64,000 bases of DNA from Alloprevotella tannerae ATCC 51259. Lineage in GTDB: Bacteria > Bacteroidota > Bacteroidia > Bacteroidales > Bacteroidaceae. The notes under the pieces were generated by a model. The model did not search any database. It saw nothing but the letters and a program-made list of their open reading frames with translations, and was not told where the DNA came from. This document shows, piece after piece, positions 28,047 to 36,097 of this stretch; position 1 is the first letter of the stretch, and every line of letters begins with the position of its first letter. The stretch is from NCBI RefSeq assembly GCF_000159995.1, contig NZ_GG700642.1:584395-648394 (forward strand), read 5' to 3'. Position numbers and translations under genes: made by a program.

Positions 28047-28134
28047 TCGTGAGAAAAAAGGCTTCACATCACGATAAAAAAGGTGTGCTATCGTGAGAAA
28101 AAAGGTTTCACCTCACGATAAAAAACCTCGGCAG
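28047..28134. repeat. Family 2 tandem array (locus 2c), 4 x 22 bp
   Basis: Boxes alternate TCGTGA (28047), TCACGA (28069), TCGTGA (28091), TCACGA (28113), each 22 bases apart. Here the run is of A rather than T (GAGAAAAAAGG, TAAAAAAGG), so the array is inverted relative to locus 2a. The fourth unit is degenerate at its end. Confidence 0.9.
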
Positions 28135-28414
28135 TAGAATATTCGCGCCTGTAACTACCTTGTCTGCTGAGTGATCATGGGGACGAAGGAGCACGAAATA
28201 CGAGGAGAAGCATAAGACGCCGGTCAGCCGACGACCCATTGCGCCGCGCCATCGGCAACCTTTCGATCTTCCGACATACCAAGAGGGTGGAAGCGGACGT
28301 TTGGGCAACCTTGATGGGTCGCAGACGAGCCTTAAAAAGAGGACCGGGCGAGTAAAGAAAAAGAAACGAGGGGGTACAAAAAAGGAGGCAACGCGCGGCT
28401 GACTCCTTTAGAAG

Positions 28415-28488
28415 GGTGCAAGATGGGACTCGAACCCACGACATTCAGAACCACAATCTGACGCTCTAACCAACTGAACTACATGCAC
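28415..28488 (-). tRNA. tRNA-His (anticodon GTG)
   Basis: Read on the minus strand the gene folds as a normal cloverleaf. The acceptor arm is GTGCATG, the anticodon stem is TCAGA/TCTGA with GTG in the loop, and the T-arm contains GGTTCGAGTCC. An extra G at 28489 faces C at 28415, the G(-1) identity element of tRNA-His. No CCA is encoded. Position 6:67 appears to be a T-T mismatch. Confidence 0.95.
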
Positions 28489-28520
28489 CATAATAACTCT
28501 TCCCGCTTGGAAAAGTAGTG

Positions 28521-28551
28521 CAAAGATACTGGTTTTTCCGTTTTGCGCAAA
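28521..28551 (-). promoter_or_regulatory. tRNA-His promoter
   Basis: On the minus strand TTTG (complement of 28548-28551), 19 bases, then TATCTTTG (complement of 28521-28528). Both elements match perfectly and lie about 32 bases upstream of the tRNA. Confidence 0.65.
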
Positions 28552-28657
28552 CTATTTCCTAAAAAATCTGTGCAGGAAGCAGATTTTTTACTTCAGGAAG
28601 CACTTCTACTCGTGCAAAAGTGAGATGGTAGCCGGCAGCCTTCGGAGAGTGGCAACA

Positions 28658-28699
28658 AAAATAAAGCCACGGCAAAAACCCTTACGGATGCCGTGGCTT
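28658..28699 (-). terminator. rplS terminator
   Basis: AAGCCACGGCA (28664-28674) pairs with TGCCGTGGCTT (28689-28699). On the minus strand it is followed by TATTTTTGTT. It starts 23 bases after the rplS stop. Confidence 0.85.
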
Positions 28700-28721
28700 A
28701 TATCGTCGTTGTTGAGCACTT

Positions 28722-29093
28722 TTATTTCTTAGCGTCTGAGAGGTTGGTACGTTTTTCGCGGATACGTGCCTTCTTACCTGTGAGCTTGCGCAGATAGTAG
28801 AGTTTCGCACGGCGTACTTTACCAATCTTATTGACTTCAATGCGGTCAATACTGGGAGAGTCCATCGGGAAAATACGCTCTACACCTACCGTACCTGACA
28901 TTTTGCGAACGGTGAAGCGCTTCTTGTCGCCGTGACCCTTGATTTTGATAACAACACCACGATACAACTGAATACGTTCTTTGTTACCCTCGACAATTTT
29001 GTATGCTACGGTTACTGTGTCGCCGGCTTTGAAAGACGGCCTTTCTTGCTGCGCAGCAAAAGCTTCTTCTGCAACTTTGATTAAATCGACCAT
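28722..29093 (-). CDS. rplS: 50S ribosomal protein L19
   Basis: 123 residues, the usual length. L19 sits at the 30S-50S interface. The conserved motifs are [42 protein letters not shown] and [17 protein letters not shown], followed by the basic [21 protein letters not shown]. It is transcribed alone here, with its own promoter and hairpin terminator, rather than with trmD/rimM as in many proteobacteria. Confidence 0.98.
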   Translation of the reverse strand: MVDLIKVAEEAFAAQQERPSFKAGDTVTVAYKIVEGNKERIQLYRGVVIKIKGHGDKKRFTVRKMSGTVGVERIFPMDSPSIDRIEVNKIGKVRRAKLYYLRKLTGKKARIREKRTNLSDAKK

Positions 29094-29183
29094 TGTTTTG
29101 TAGGATTTATTTGTTGATATGTCGGTTCCTCACGTCGTGTCCGGCCACTTTGATTCCGGATAGTGGGCGCGGGAAAAGCGGTG

Positions 29184-29215
29184 CAAAAATACGAATTTCG
29201 GCGAAAACAGGGAAA
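29184..29215 (-). promoter_or_regulatory. Probable rplS promoter
   Basis: TATTTTTG (complement of 29184-29191) with TTTC (complement of 29212-29215) 20 bases upstream, one mismatch from TTTG. This leaves a 5' leader of roughly 85 bases before the ATG. Confidence 0.4.
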
Positions 29216-29289
29216 TTTTTAAGGATTTATTCTTCCTTTATCGTAAAAAACTATGCTGCGCTTAGCTTTGCACCTTCGGTTCTAAACAG

Positions 29290-29318
29290 ATAAGGAGAGC
29301 CTCAAAAGCCCTCCTTAT
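29290..29318 (-). terminator. Possible terminator after the large beta-barrel gene
   Basis: ATAAGGAG (29290-29297) and CTCCTTAT (29311-29318) form an 8-bp stem about 40 bases past the stop codon. The tail is weak, so this is uncertain. Confidence 0.4.
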
Positions 29319-29355
29319 ATTATATAATGTGTCAGTACTTACGCTGCAAGCAGAC

Positions 29356-32300
29356 TTAACGGCGATGTCCGCCGCCAAATCCGCCGAGAGGAGGGCCGGG
29401 AAACTGACCGCGTCGACGGCCGCCTTCGCCTTTCTCGCGGCTACCGGCCTTGCCGTTGAAGATATTCAAGCGATAGCTGAGGTTAATCATAAAGTAAGAG
29501 TTGACAGCATTGATCCAAGAGTCGCGCCGCATTTGAGCTGTGACGCTCCGACTCACGTTGCTTTGCCGGTGAAGCAGATCATAAAAACGCACGCTTAGGG
29601 TCAAGGACTTATCATGTAAGAAGCCTTGCGCGATTTGTGCGTTCCACAACAACTCGTTTGTGTTCATCGCGCGATCAACATAGCCGCGGCGACTGCTCAT
29701 TTGGATGTCGGAAGAAACAGTCATACCCCAAGGCAAGGAAATATTGCCCGAAAGGCCGTAAGCGTACAACCAAGCGCTCAGATTACCGGCCGTCTGAAGC
29801 GAATTGCGCGTATGTTCGTAGTCTAAAGTGCCGATTAAGCCAATATCAAAGAAGGAGGCGCGATACGTAAAATTGAGGTCCTCACGAATATCTAAGCTCC
29901 GCGCGGAATTTTTAACAGCCGGCGTAGAGTCGAACACACTATTATAATAGGATGCACGCGGGTTGGCTTTGATGGATGCAGCGGGACGCAGCAGCGATTG
30001 GAACAAAGCGGGCGCCAAAGCGGGAGAACTGATGCGACTAATGAAGCCCACGTCGTTGCGGAATTCAACATCGGTGAAGGTGCTTAAGGAGAATTGTTTG
30101 TTCTTACCAAAACTAAAGTTGTAGATAAACGTACCATCTAAGTCCCAACTACCGTTTATGTTCTCCGGACGTGAGTAGCGCACACCCGTAGCATCGTTGT
30201 AGATGACGCGCGTACTGATGGAATTGGTCGTATGTGCAAAGGATAGGTGGGCCATAATGCCGGCTTGGCGCGCCGGATTATAACCATAATAGGACGCACG
30301 CAAGGTATTGGTCCAAGAGGGCTTGAGACCGGGATTACCCATCGAGATATTAAGCGGATCGGAATTGTCGACGACGTCGAGCAAATTGGTCATTGACGGC
30401 TGACCGGCTTTACCTCGGTAACGGATGTCGATAGAATTGGTCTTGGACATGCGATAACGGAAGCGCAAGGTCGGAGATACGTTAAAGACAGAGCGCGTTA
30501 TGAGGGTATCGAGCTGACTTGGGCGAGTGTATTGCATCTTCGTGCGCTGCGGATCGAAAGAAACACCGGCATAGAAGCGAATATTCTTCGTATCATATCG
30601 AAGATCCAAATCTACGCTATTGTTGAAGTAGCGGTAGGTGGCATACTGGCTGTTGTCTAAATCGCGCACGGTTTCTAAAATCTGCGCATCGGTCGGCAAA
30701 GTGCCAAGGCGCGGGTAAGCGTTTGCGTTCCCGTAAGTCAGCGGGTCAAGTTTATCCAAGTCATAGAGGGATCTGCGACCGTCTTGGTACTTATAAGAAT
30801 ATTCATAACGCACTTGGGCGTACCAATTCTTGCCTAAAGGCTCTACGTAACCGAAGCGGGCGCTGTAGCCATAGCTCTCAGTCGGCGAGGTTTCGTATTG
30901 GTTGAGGAAACTTGCGGGCTTTCCGGTATAATAAGTAATATCTGAAACGTTGAAACGCTTGCTGTTGGCGTGCGTATATTCTCCATTCAAGCGCAAATTC
31001 ACGTTGCGGCCCTTGCGAGCAAAGCGCCGAACGAGATGAAGCTCAAGATTGGCGGTATTTGTATTGCCGTGGCTGAACGTTTCCGAGAAGTTGCGGTTGA
31101 CAGCAATGGGGGTCAGGATTGTATTGTGATTGCTAAAGATAGAATCAAGAGGATTCTCGACGCCGGCGAAAGTGTACGGATTCTTATTAAACGTTGCCGA
31201 GCGCGATTTTCCGTTGTTGCGGGTTGCATTATGGCTGAAACCGGGTTCTATTCCAATAAACGTCAATGAATCCGGGTTCCAACGCAACTCAGCATTAGCC
31301 CAAAAGCTGTTGGTGTGGCTGTAGCTGTGTTGATTTCCATTTACGAAAGAGCTTGTTCCGCCCGAGGTTAGGAAATTTTCCGTCGAAGTAATAGAATTTA
31401 AGTCTACGTCGCGATGCGAATAGCGTACATTTCCTTCTACTTCAAAGTGCCCTGCTTTTTGTTGCTCTATCTTGTTGTCCCAATAAAAGTCGAGGCCGAC
31501 CATTTTTGAAGCCGTCAAGCCTTTATTCCCGCCAAACGAATGCGGGCCGCCGAAGCCTTGGTCATTTGTGTTGTTCAGGCTGCTAAAGAGCGAGATTCGG
31601 CTGTTATCCGTAAAGCGCGTAGCAAACAAACGATCCGAATAGCGTCCGTGATTCCCGGCTCCAAGATCAACATTTGTAATCCAAGAATCGTTGAGCGCCT
31701 TCTTAGTCGAAATATCCAGCACCGTCACCTCTTCTCCGTCGTCTATTCCCGTTTGTTGGGCGTAGTCGCTCTTTTTGTCATACGCTTTAATCTTGCCCAC
31801 GATGTCCGTCGGCAGATTTTTCATCACCGTTTTCGTATCTCCTTTAAAGAAGTCCTTACCGTTGAGTAAGAATTGCTTGACTGTTTTTCCGTTCCATCGA
31901 ATGGTGCCATCGTCGCTCACGCTTACACCCGGCAACTGCTTGACCAGCGCTTCGACGGTCGAGCCTGTCGGCGTGCGATATGCGGAAGCGTTAAACTGCG
32001 TCGTATCTCCGATCTGCTGCATACGGGCTGAGCGTCCATAAACTATGGCTGCCGCGAGCGTATTCTCCTCCGTCTTCATACTTATGATGCCCAAATCAGC
32101 CGTTTCGTTGTGATCATTGATCGTAATGTAGCGAAGTGCCTCTTCGTAGCCCGTATAACTAAACCGCACGAGATAACTTCCGGGCTGATCCATATGGATT
32201 ACAAACTGCCCAAGGCTATCCGTCAGTGCACCTCTGACAAAGGCGCTGTCGCTTTGCTGCAAAATTGAGATCGAAACATAAGGGAGTTTGGCCATCGTTT

Positions 32301-32394
32301 GCGCATTTTCGACCGACCCTTGTACTTGATAGCGTTGCGCCTGCACCATTAAGAAAGCAGAAAGCAGCAGAAGTAAGGACACTATTCTTTTCAT
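29356..32394 (-). CDS. Large outer membrane beta-barrel protein with CarboxypepD_reg-like N-terminal domain
   Basis: 1012 residues. A signal peptide (MKRIVSLLLLLSAFLMVQAQ) is followed by a carboxypeptidase-regulatory-like beta domain (about 21-110, VQGSVENAQTMAKLPYVSISI). A TonB-plug-like region follows (about 130-215, VEALVKQLPGVSVSDDGTIRWNGKTVKQFLLNGKDFF), then a long barrel of the OMP_b-brl_3 type. These proteins resemble TonB-dependent receptors but have unknown ligands. The barrel is followed by an unusual Gly/Arg/Pro-rich tail of about 30 residues (GEGGRRRGQFPGPP...GGFGGGHRR), so the protein does not end in the aromatic residue typical of barrels. A -7 box TATTTTTG lies at 32443-32450 (complement). 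Confidence 0.88.
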   Translation of the reverse strand: MKRIVSLLLLLSAFLMVQAQRYQVQGSVENAQTMAKLPYVSISILQQSDSAFVRGALTDSLGQFVIHMDQPGSYLVRFSYTGYEEALRYITINDHNETADLGIISMKTEENTLAAAIVYGRSARMQQIGDTTQFNASAYRTPTGSTVEALVKQLPGVSVSDDGTIRWNGKTVKQFLLNGKDFFKGDTKTVMKNLPTDIVGKIKAYDKKSDYAQQTGIDDGEEVTVLDISTKKALNDSWITNVDLGAGNHGRYSDRLFATRFTDNSRISLFSSLNNTNDQGFGGPHSFGGNKGLTASKMVGLDFYWDNKIEQQKAGHFEVEGNVRYSHRDVDLNSITSTENFLTSGGTSSFVNGNQHSYSHTNSFWANAELRWNPDSLTFIGIEPGFSHNATRNNGKSRSATFNKNPYTFAGVENPLDSIFSNHNTILTPIAVNRNFSETFSHGNTNTANLELHLVRRFARKGRNVNLRLNGEYTHANSKRFNVSDITYYTGKPASFLNQYETSPTESYGYSARFGYVEPLGKNWYAQVRYEYSYKYQDGRRSLYDLDKLDPLTYGNANAYPRLGTLPTDAQILETVRDLDNSQYATYRYFNNSVDLDLRYDTKNIRFYAGVSFDPQRTKMQYTRPSQLDTLITRSVFNVSPTLRFRYRMSKTNSIDIRYRGKAGQPSMTNLLDVVDNSDPLNISMGNPGLKPSWTNTLRASYYGYNPARQAGIMAHLSFAHTTNSISTRVIYNDATGVRYSRPENINGSWDLDGTFIYNFSFGKNKQFSLSTFTDVEFRNDVGFISRISSPALAPALFQSLLRPAASIKANPRASYYNSVFDSTPAVKNSARSLDIREDLNFTYRASFFDIGLIGTLDYEHTRNSLQTAGNLSAWLYAYGLSGNISLPWGMTVSSDIQMSSRRGYVDRAMNTNELLWNAQIAQGFLHDKSLTLSVRFYDLLHRQSNVSRSVTAQMRRDSWINAVNSYFMINLSYRLNIFNGKAGSREKGEGGRRRGQFPGPPLGGFGGGHRR

Positions 32395-32552
32395 ATAACT
32401 AATCAGGCTTTACTGAGCGTGTAGAAATTTATGTTTAAGTGGCAAAAATACAAAAACATTTTACAGCTCGCAGTTTCTTTTTGAAGAATATGACTGATGA
32501 ATGAGAAATGGGCACGCATTAAAAATCTTTCTTTGTTTTTCCATCTAAAAAC

Positions 32553-32583
32553 TTTACAACGACAAAAAAAACTCGTATCTTCG
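32553..32583 (+). promoter_or_regulatory. Probable promoter of the AAA-DUF4435 pair
   Basis: TTTA (32553-32556), 19 bases, then TATCTTCG (32576-32583); each box has one mismatch to consensus. It lies about 65 bases before the ATG. Confidence 0.4.
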
Positions 32584-32647
32584 CTTTGAGGGCTTAAAAT
32601 CAAACAGAGAAGAGCCATTGACCCACAATTCTGCAACAAAATCTATT

Positions 32648-33487
32648 ATGAAATACGCCGAATACATAAAAAAAGTAGACATCACCAGCCTTTGGAGCGG
32701 CAGGAAGCACATTGTTTGGACCTTGCGTCCGGATGTAAACGTCTTAAGCGGAAGAAACGGCGAAGGAAAGAGCACGATCCTCAACAAACTCGTGCATTAT
32801 CTGCACGAAGCGCCGCAAACGGGCGAACTACAACACGTCACGCGACAAGGCGTGCGCATTGATTTTCATCCACAAAGCGCCGACAGCGTCCGCTATGACC
32901 TGATTCGCAGTTTTGATCGCCAGATCGTGCAGAGCGAGGCACTTTCCAAGATCACGGACCAAAAGCTTTGGACCGAGCTTGATTGGCAATTATACCTCTT
33001 GCAGCGGCGTTATCTCGACTACCAGGTAAATGTGGGCAACCGAATGATAGCTTTGCTCACCAAGGGCAGCCCCGAAGCGCGCCAAGAGGCAGAAGAAGCC
33101 GCAAAGATCAAGACGCGCTTCCAAGACATGATTGATGATTTGTTTGCAGAAACGGGAAAAACGATAGACCGACAAAGCAACGAACTGCAATTTCAGCAAT
33201 ACGACGAGACGCTTTCGCCTTACGTCTTATCCAGTGGCGAAAAACAGATTCTTCTCATCCTCTTAACGGCCCTGACGGAGGACCGCCAGCCCTACGTGTT
33301 CTTTATGGACGAACCCGAAGCCAGTTTACACTTCGAGTGGCAAAAGCAATTGATCTCCCTCGTGCGCGAACTAAATCCGCGAGCGCAGATTATCCTGACC
33401 ACACACTCGCCCGCTGTAATCATGGATGGTTGGCAAGACGCCGTCACGGAAGTATCCGACATTACGCTCAACGGGCATAAGCATTAA
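32648..33487 (+). CDS. AAA/ABC-type ATPase, partner of the DUF4435 protein
   Basis: 279 residues from the ATG at 32648 (MKYAEYIKKVDITSLW). It has a full ABC/SMC-like ATPase set in the AAA15/OLD style: Walker A GRNGEGKST (35-43), signature LSSGEKQ (194-200), Walker B YVFFMDE (216-222), D-loop EASLH (224-228) and His-switch TTHSP (251-255). A helical insertion of about 100 residues lies between Walker A and the signature. There is no TOPRIM domain in this chain; the next gene supplies one 44 bases downstream. The pair resembles AriA/AriB of PARIS, though this ATPase is shorter. A conserved Bacteroidales housekeeping pair is the main alternative. Confidence 0.8.
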   Translation: MKYAEYIKKVDITSLWSGRKHIVWTLRPDVNVLSGRNGEGKSTILNKLVHYLHEAPQTGELQHVTRQGVRIDFHPQSADSVRYDLIRSFDRQIVQSEALSKITDQKLWTELDWQLYLLQRRYLDYQVNVGNRMIALLTKGSPEARQEAEEAAKIKTRFQDMIDDLFAETGKTIDRQSNELQFQQYDETLSPYVLSSGEKQILLILLTALTEDRQPYVFFMDEPEASLHFEWQKQLISLVRELNPRAQIILTTHSPAVIMDGWQDAVTEVSDITLNGHKH

Positions 33488-33531
33488 CAACTCCATCGCC
33501 ACGTCCTGTTACTCCTCTTACTGAATGCTTT

Positions 33532-34614
33532 ATGGCCAAACGTCTTTCGCGCAATCTCAATTCCGACTACATAGCAGCAATGAATCGCCTCGACGGCAAG
33601 CACCGCCGGCGCCGAATCATCGCCTATGTCGAGAGTTTCGACGATGTCAGCTTCTGGCGAAACCTGCTACAGCCGCTCGAGAGCGAGCATTATTATTTTG
33701 AGATTATGCTCCCCTCGCGCTCCTCTTTGCGCAAGGGCAAGAAGACCGTACTGCAAAACGAGCTGGGGCCGCAATTGGGTAAGTATATGATAGCCTGCGT
33801 CGATGCCGACTATGATTATGCCCTGCAAGGCGCAACGCTCACCTCAAGAATCCTGTGTACCAATCCTTATGTCTTTCATACCTACGTCTATGCTATTGAA
33901 AACTATCAATGCTATGCCCCTTCGCTCCACGCAGCTTGCGTTATGGCCACACTCAACGACCACCATCTCTTCGACTTCGAGGCTTTTCTGACCGACTATT
34001 CACGGGCTATTTATCCCTTGTTCATATGGAACATCTGGTGTTATCGCACCGGCTATTACCCGCAGTTTTCCATGCTCGATTTTTATCACATCGTGATGCT
34101 CACGCGTCTCGACTATTTTCACCCCGAGCGCACAATCGCAGCCTTACGTCGCAGAGTCAACGCAAAAATAGCCCGTTTGCAGCAGCAGTTTCCCGAAGCA
34201 AAATCCACCTACAAACCATTATCTGAGGAGTTGGAGCGCTTAGGCTTAGACGAAGACCATACATATTTATATATGCGTGGTCACGATTTGTTTGAAGGTG
34301 TCGTTGCGCCACTCTTGCAAGGCATTTGCGACACGCTACGCAAGGAGCGGGAGCGCGAAATTCACCGTTTGGCCGTACATTATACGCAAGAGCAAAACGA
34401 ACTTGCCGGTTATCGCCACAGCATACTCCCGATTGAAGATGTGCTGAGGCGACAGGCGGGCTACACGACTTGCCCGGCTTACCTCCGTGTGCAAGCCGAC
34501 GTGCGCCGTTTCTTGCAATCCATCACGCCAGCACCTCTACCGCCTGCTGAGGCTCAATCGGCGCCGACCGCTGCAGATCTCCCGCCTTCTGGCAATCAAT
34601 CGGCAAAGTCTTAG
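33532..34614 (+). CDS. DUF4435 protein, TOPRIM-like putative nuclease
   Basis: 360 residues. The N-terminal half matches DUF4435: a TOPRIM-like glutamate and acidic residues (YVESFDDVSFW, E34, D37, D38), a Lys-rich KGKKTVLQNEL (68-78), the DxD element CVDADYDY (89-96) and AIENYQCY (121-128). These would form a metal-binding nuclease site as in OLD/AriB proteins. The C-terminal half is helical and basic, ending in a Pro/Ala-rich tail. In PARIS systems the DUF4435 protein is the toxic effector held by the ATPase until a phage trigger releases it. Whether this pair is defensive or has a cellular role cannot be told from sequence alone. Confidence 0.78.
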   Translation: MAKRLSRNLNSDYIAAMNRLDGKHRRRRIIAYVESFDDVSFWRNLLQPLESEHYYFEIMLPSRSSLRKGKKTVLQNELGPQLGKYMIACVDADYDYALQGATLTSRILCTNPYVFHTYVYAIENYQCYAPSLHAACVMATLNDHHLFDFEAFLTDYSRAIYPLFIWNIWCYRTGYYPQFSMLDFYHIVMLTRLDYFHPERTIAALRRRVNAKIARLQQQFPEAKSTYKPLSEELERLGLDEDHTYLYMRGHDLFEGVVAPLLQGICDTLRKEREREIHRLAVHYTQEQNELAGYRHSILPIEDVLRRQAGYTTCPAYLRVQADVRRFLQSITPAPLPPAEAQSAPTAADLPPSGNQSAKS

Positions 34615-34868
34615 GCCTGCCTACCGACAAAATCGCCCCTCACACTCCCCTTCTCAACCCAATCAAATAAGAGGCTGTCCTGAAATGTGAAGCCTCTGCT
34701 TGGCGGCACTACTGCGAAGTGTCATCACGCCCCGAAAAAACACGAACGGTCTATGCTTCCGTCTTTTTTAGGGAAGTGGCAAACTGATTTTCAACGTACA
34801 ACATTTCCATTTTGCACCGCTGCGCATCATCATTGACCGCGCGAAAAATTGGCGCACGCAGTTTTTTC

Positions 34869-34956
34869 TCACGACAAAAAAGGCTTCACCTCGTGAGAAA
34901 AAAGGTTTACGCTCACGACAAAAAAGGTTTGCGCTCGTGATAGAAAACCTGCAGAG
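34869..34956. repeat. Family 2 tandem array (locus 2d), 4 x 22 bp
   Basis: Boxes TCACGA (34869), TCGTGA (34891), TCACGA (34913) and TCGTGA (34935) alternate strictly, 22 bases apart. Each is followed by an A-run and GGCTT or GGTTT. It has the same orientation as locus 2c. Confidence 0.9.
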
Positions 34957-35027
34957 CCGATCTTTGCACCACCAAAAGCCAAAGGTGCGCACGTACAGAT
35001 TAAGGCGGCGCAACACAAGAACAAAGC

Positions 35028-35063
35028 AGCGGCCTACATTTTCACTGAAATGTAGGCCGCTTT
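35028..35063. terminator. Hairpin terminator, convergent
   Basis: AGCGGCCTACATTT (35028-35041) pairs perfectly with 35048-35061 around a 6-base loop, followed by TT on the plus strand. It lies between the DUF4435 gene and the oppositely oriented PfkB gene and could serve either. Confidence 0.65.
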
Positions 35064-35190
35064 AACGATACTGCGATTATCAAACGCGAAGAGGTGATTA
35101 TGCGTAAGGCGTGCGAGAGGCGCGCCATAGATGCGGCTTGATGAAATGCAGTCGGCAGCATAAAAACCTGCCACTAAGGGCAGTTGTATC

Positions 35191-36072
35191 TCATTTTAAG
35201 CAGGTGCGAATCTTCGCCGGCAAAATGGGCATTGCACCATGCTGCGTGCAAACAAAGGCGGAGACGTCGACAGCCAAGCGATGGGCGAAGTGAATATCGC
35301 GCCCACAAAGGAAAGAAGCGACAAAGGCGGCGGTAAAGGAGTCGCCCGCGCCTACCGTATCAGCCACTTCTACGCAGGGGGTGGGAAGAAAACTTTCGTC
35401 GCCGGCCGTGAAGACGTAACTACCTTGGATGCCGCAAGTCAAAACGACGATCTTGATGGAGAAATGCTCGGCCAACTGGCGACAACGTTCAGCTATGCTG
35501 CCTTTCAATTGGAACAAATGGGATACGATTTCAAGTTCCTCATCGTTGATCTTTAAGATATTGCAGGCTCTCAGCGAACTTTCGATAACGCCGGCACTGT
35601 AGAAGTGTTGGCGAAGGTTGATATCGAAAATTTTGCAACTCTCCACGGGCATTTCTTCCAAGAAGCGGTTGATCGTGCGCCGAGATACGTCGCTACGCTG
35701 TGCGAGACTGCCAAAACAGAATGCGACGGTATCGCGCGCCAACTCCTTCAAACTGGGCGTAAAGGCGATGTTGTCCCACGCCACGCCCTCAAAGATCTGG
35801 TAAGAAGGAACTCCCTCGGCATCCAGCGAGACCTCGACCGTGCCGGTTGGGAAGGGTACGATCTGCAAACTGACCTCTAAGCCTTTATCAGCCAACAGTT
35901 GTTGGGCCAAACGGCCTAAGTCGTCATCACCCAAAGCACTTACGACGCAGCTACGCAACCCCAGTTGGCGGGCGTGGTAAGCAAAGTTGGCGGGAGCGCC
36001 ACCTAAGGCGGCGCCGGCGGGGAGAAGATCGAAAAGAACTTCACCCATACCTACAACATACTGATTATTCAT
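35191..36072 (-). CDS. PfkB-family carbohydrate kinase (fructokinase-like)
   Basis: 293 residues from the ATG at 36072 (MNNQYVVGMGEVLFDLLPAG). The first PfkB signature is GGAPANFAYHARQLG (about residues 22-36). The second is DTVGAGDSFTAAFVASFL, with GAGDSF providing the anion hole and catalytic Asp. Such enzymes phosphorylate fructose or related sugars with ATP; substrate inferred only at family level. It lies 26 bases after the PorW-like gene and is likely translated from the same message, although no functional link is obvious. Confidence 0.9.
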   Translation of the reverse strand: MNNQYVVGMGEVLFDLLPAGAALGGAPANFAYHARQLGLRSCVVSALGDDDLGRLAQQLLADKGLEVSLQIVPFPTGTVEVSLDAEGVPSYQIFEGVAWDNIAFTPSLKELARDTVAFCFGSLAQRSDVSRRTINRFLEEMPVESCKIFDINLRQHFYSAGVIESSLRACNILKINDEELEIVSHLFQLKGSIAERCRQLAEHFSIKIVVLTCGIQGSYVFTAGDESFLPTPCVEVADTVGAGDSFTAAFVASFLCGRDIHFAHRLAVDVSAFVCTQHGAMPILPAKIRTCLK

Positions 36073-36097
36073 ATCTCGTCTCTTTAGTTTGTGGTTG

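Larger units (their letters stand above)
27729..28414. other. Spacer between the GT9 and tRNA-His genes
   Basis: About 690 bases in a convergent position. It holds the terminator at 27771 and the 22-bp array at 28047. No gene is supported. Confidence 0.55.
34615..35190. other. Convergent spacer after the AAA-DUF4435 pair
   Basis: About 575 bases with the 22-bp array (34869) and a terminator hairpin (35028). A short inverted repeat GAGGCT/AGCCTC at 34671-34696 is the only other structure. No gene is seen. Confidence 0.55.

Noticed and set aside
34671-34696. Possible insertion-sequence end (GAGGCTGTCC with a nearby inverted AGCCTC)
   Set aside because: The inverted repeat is only 6 bp, and there is no transposase, second end or target duplication.
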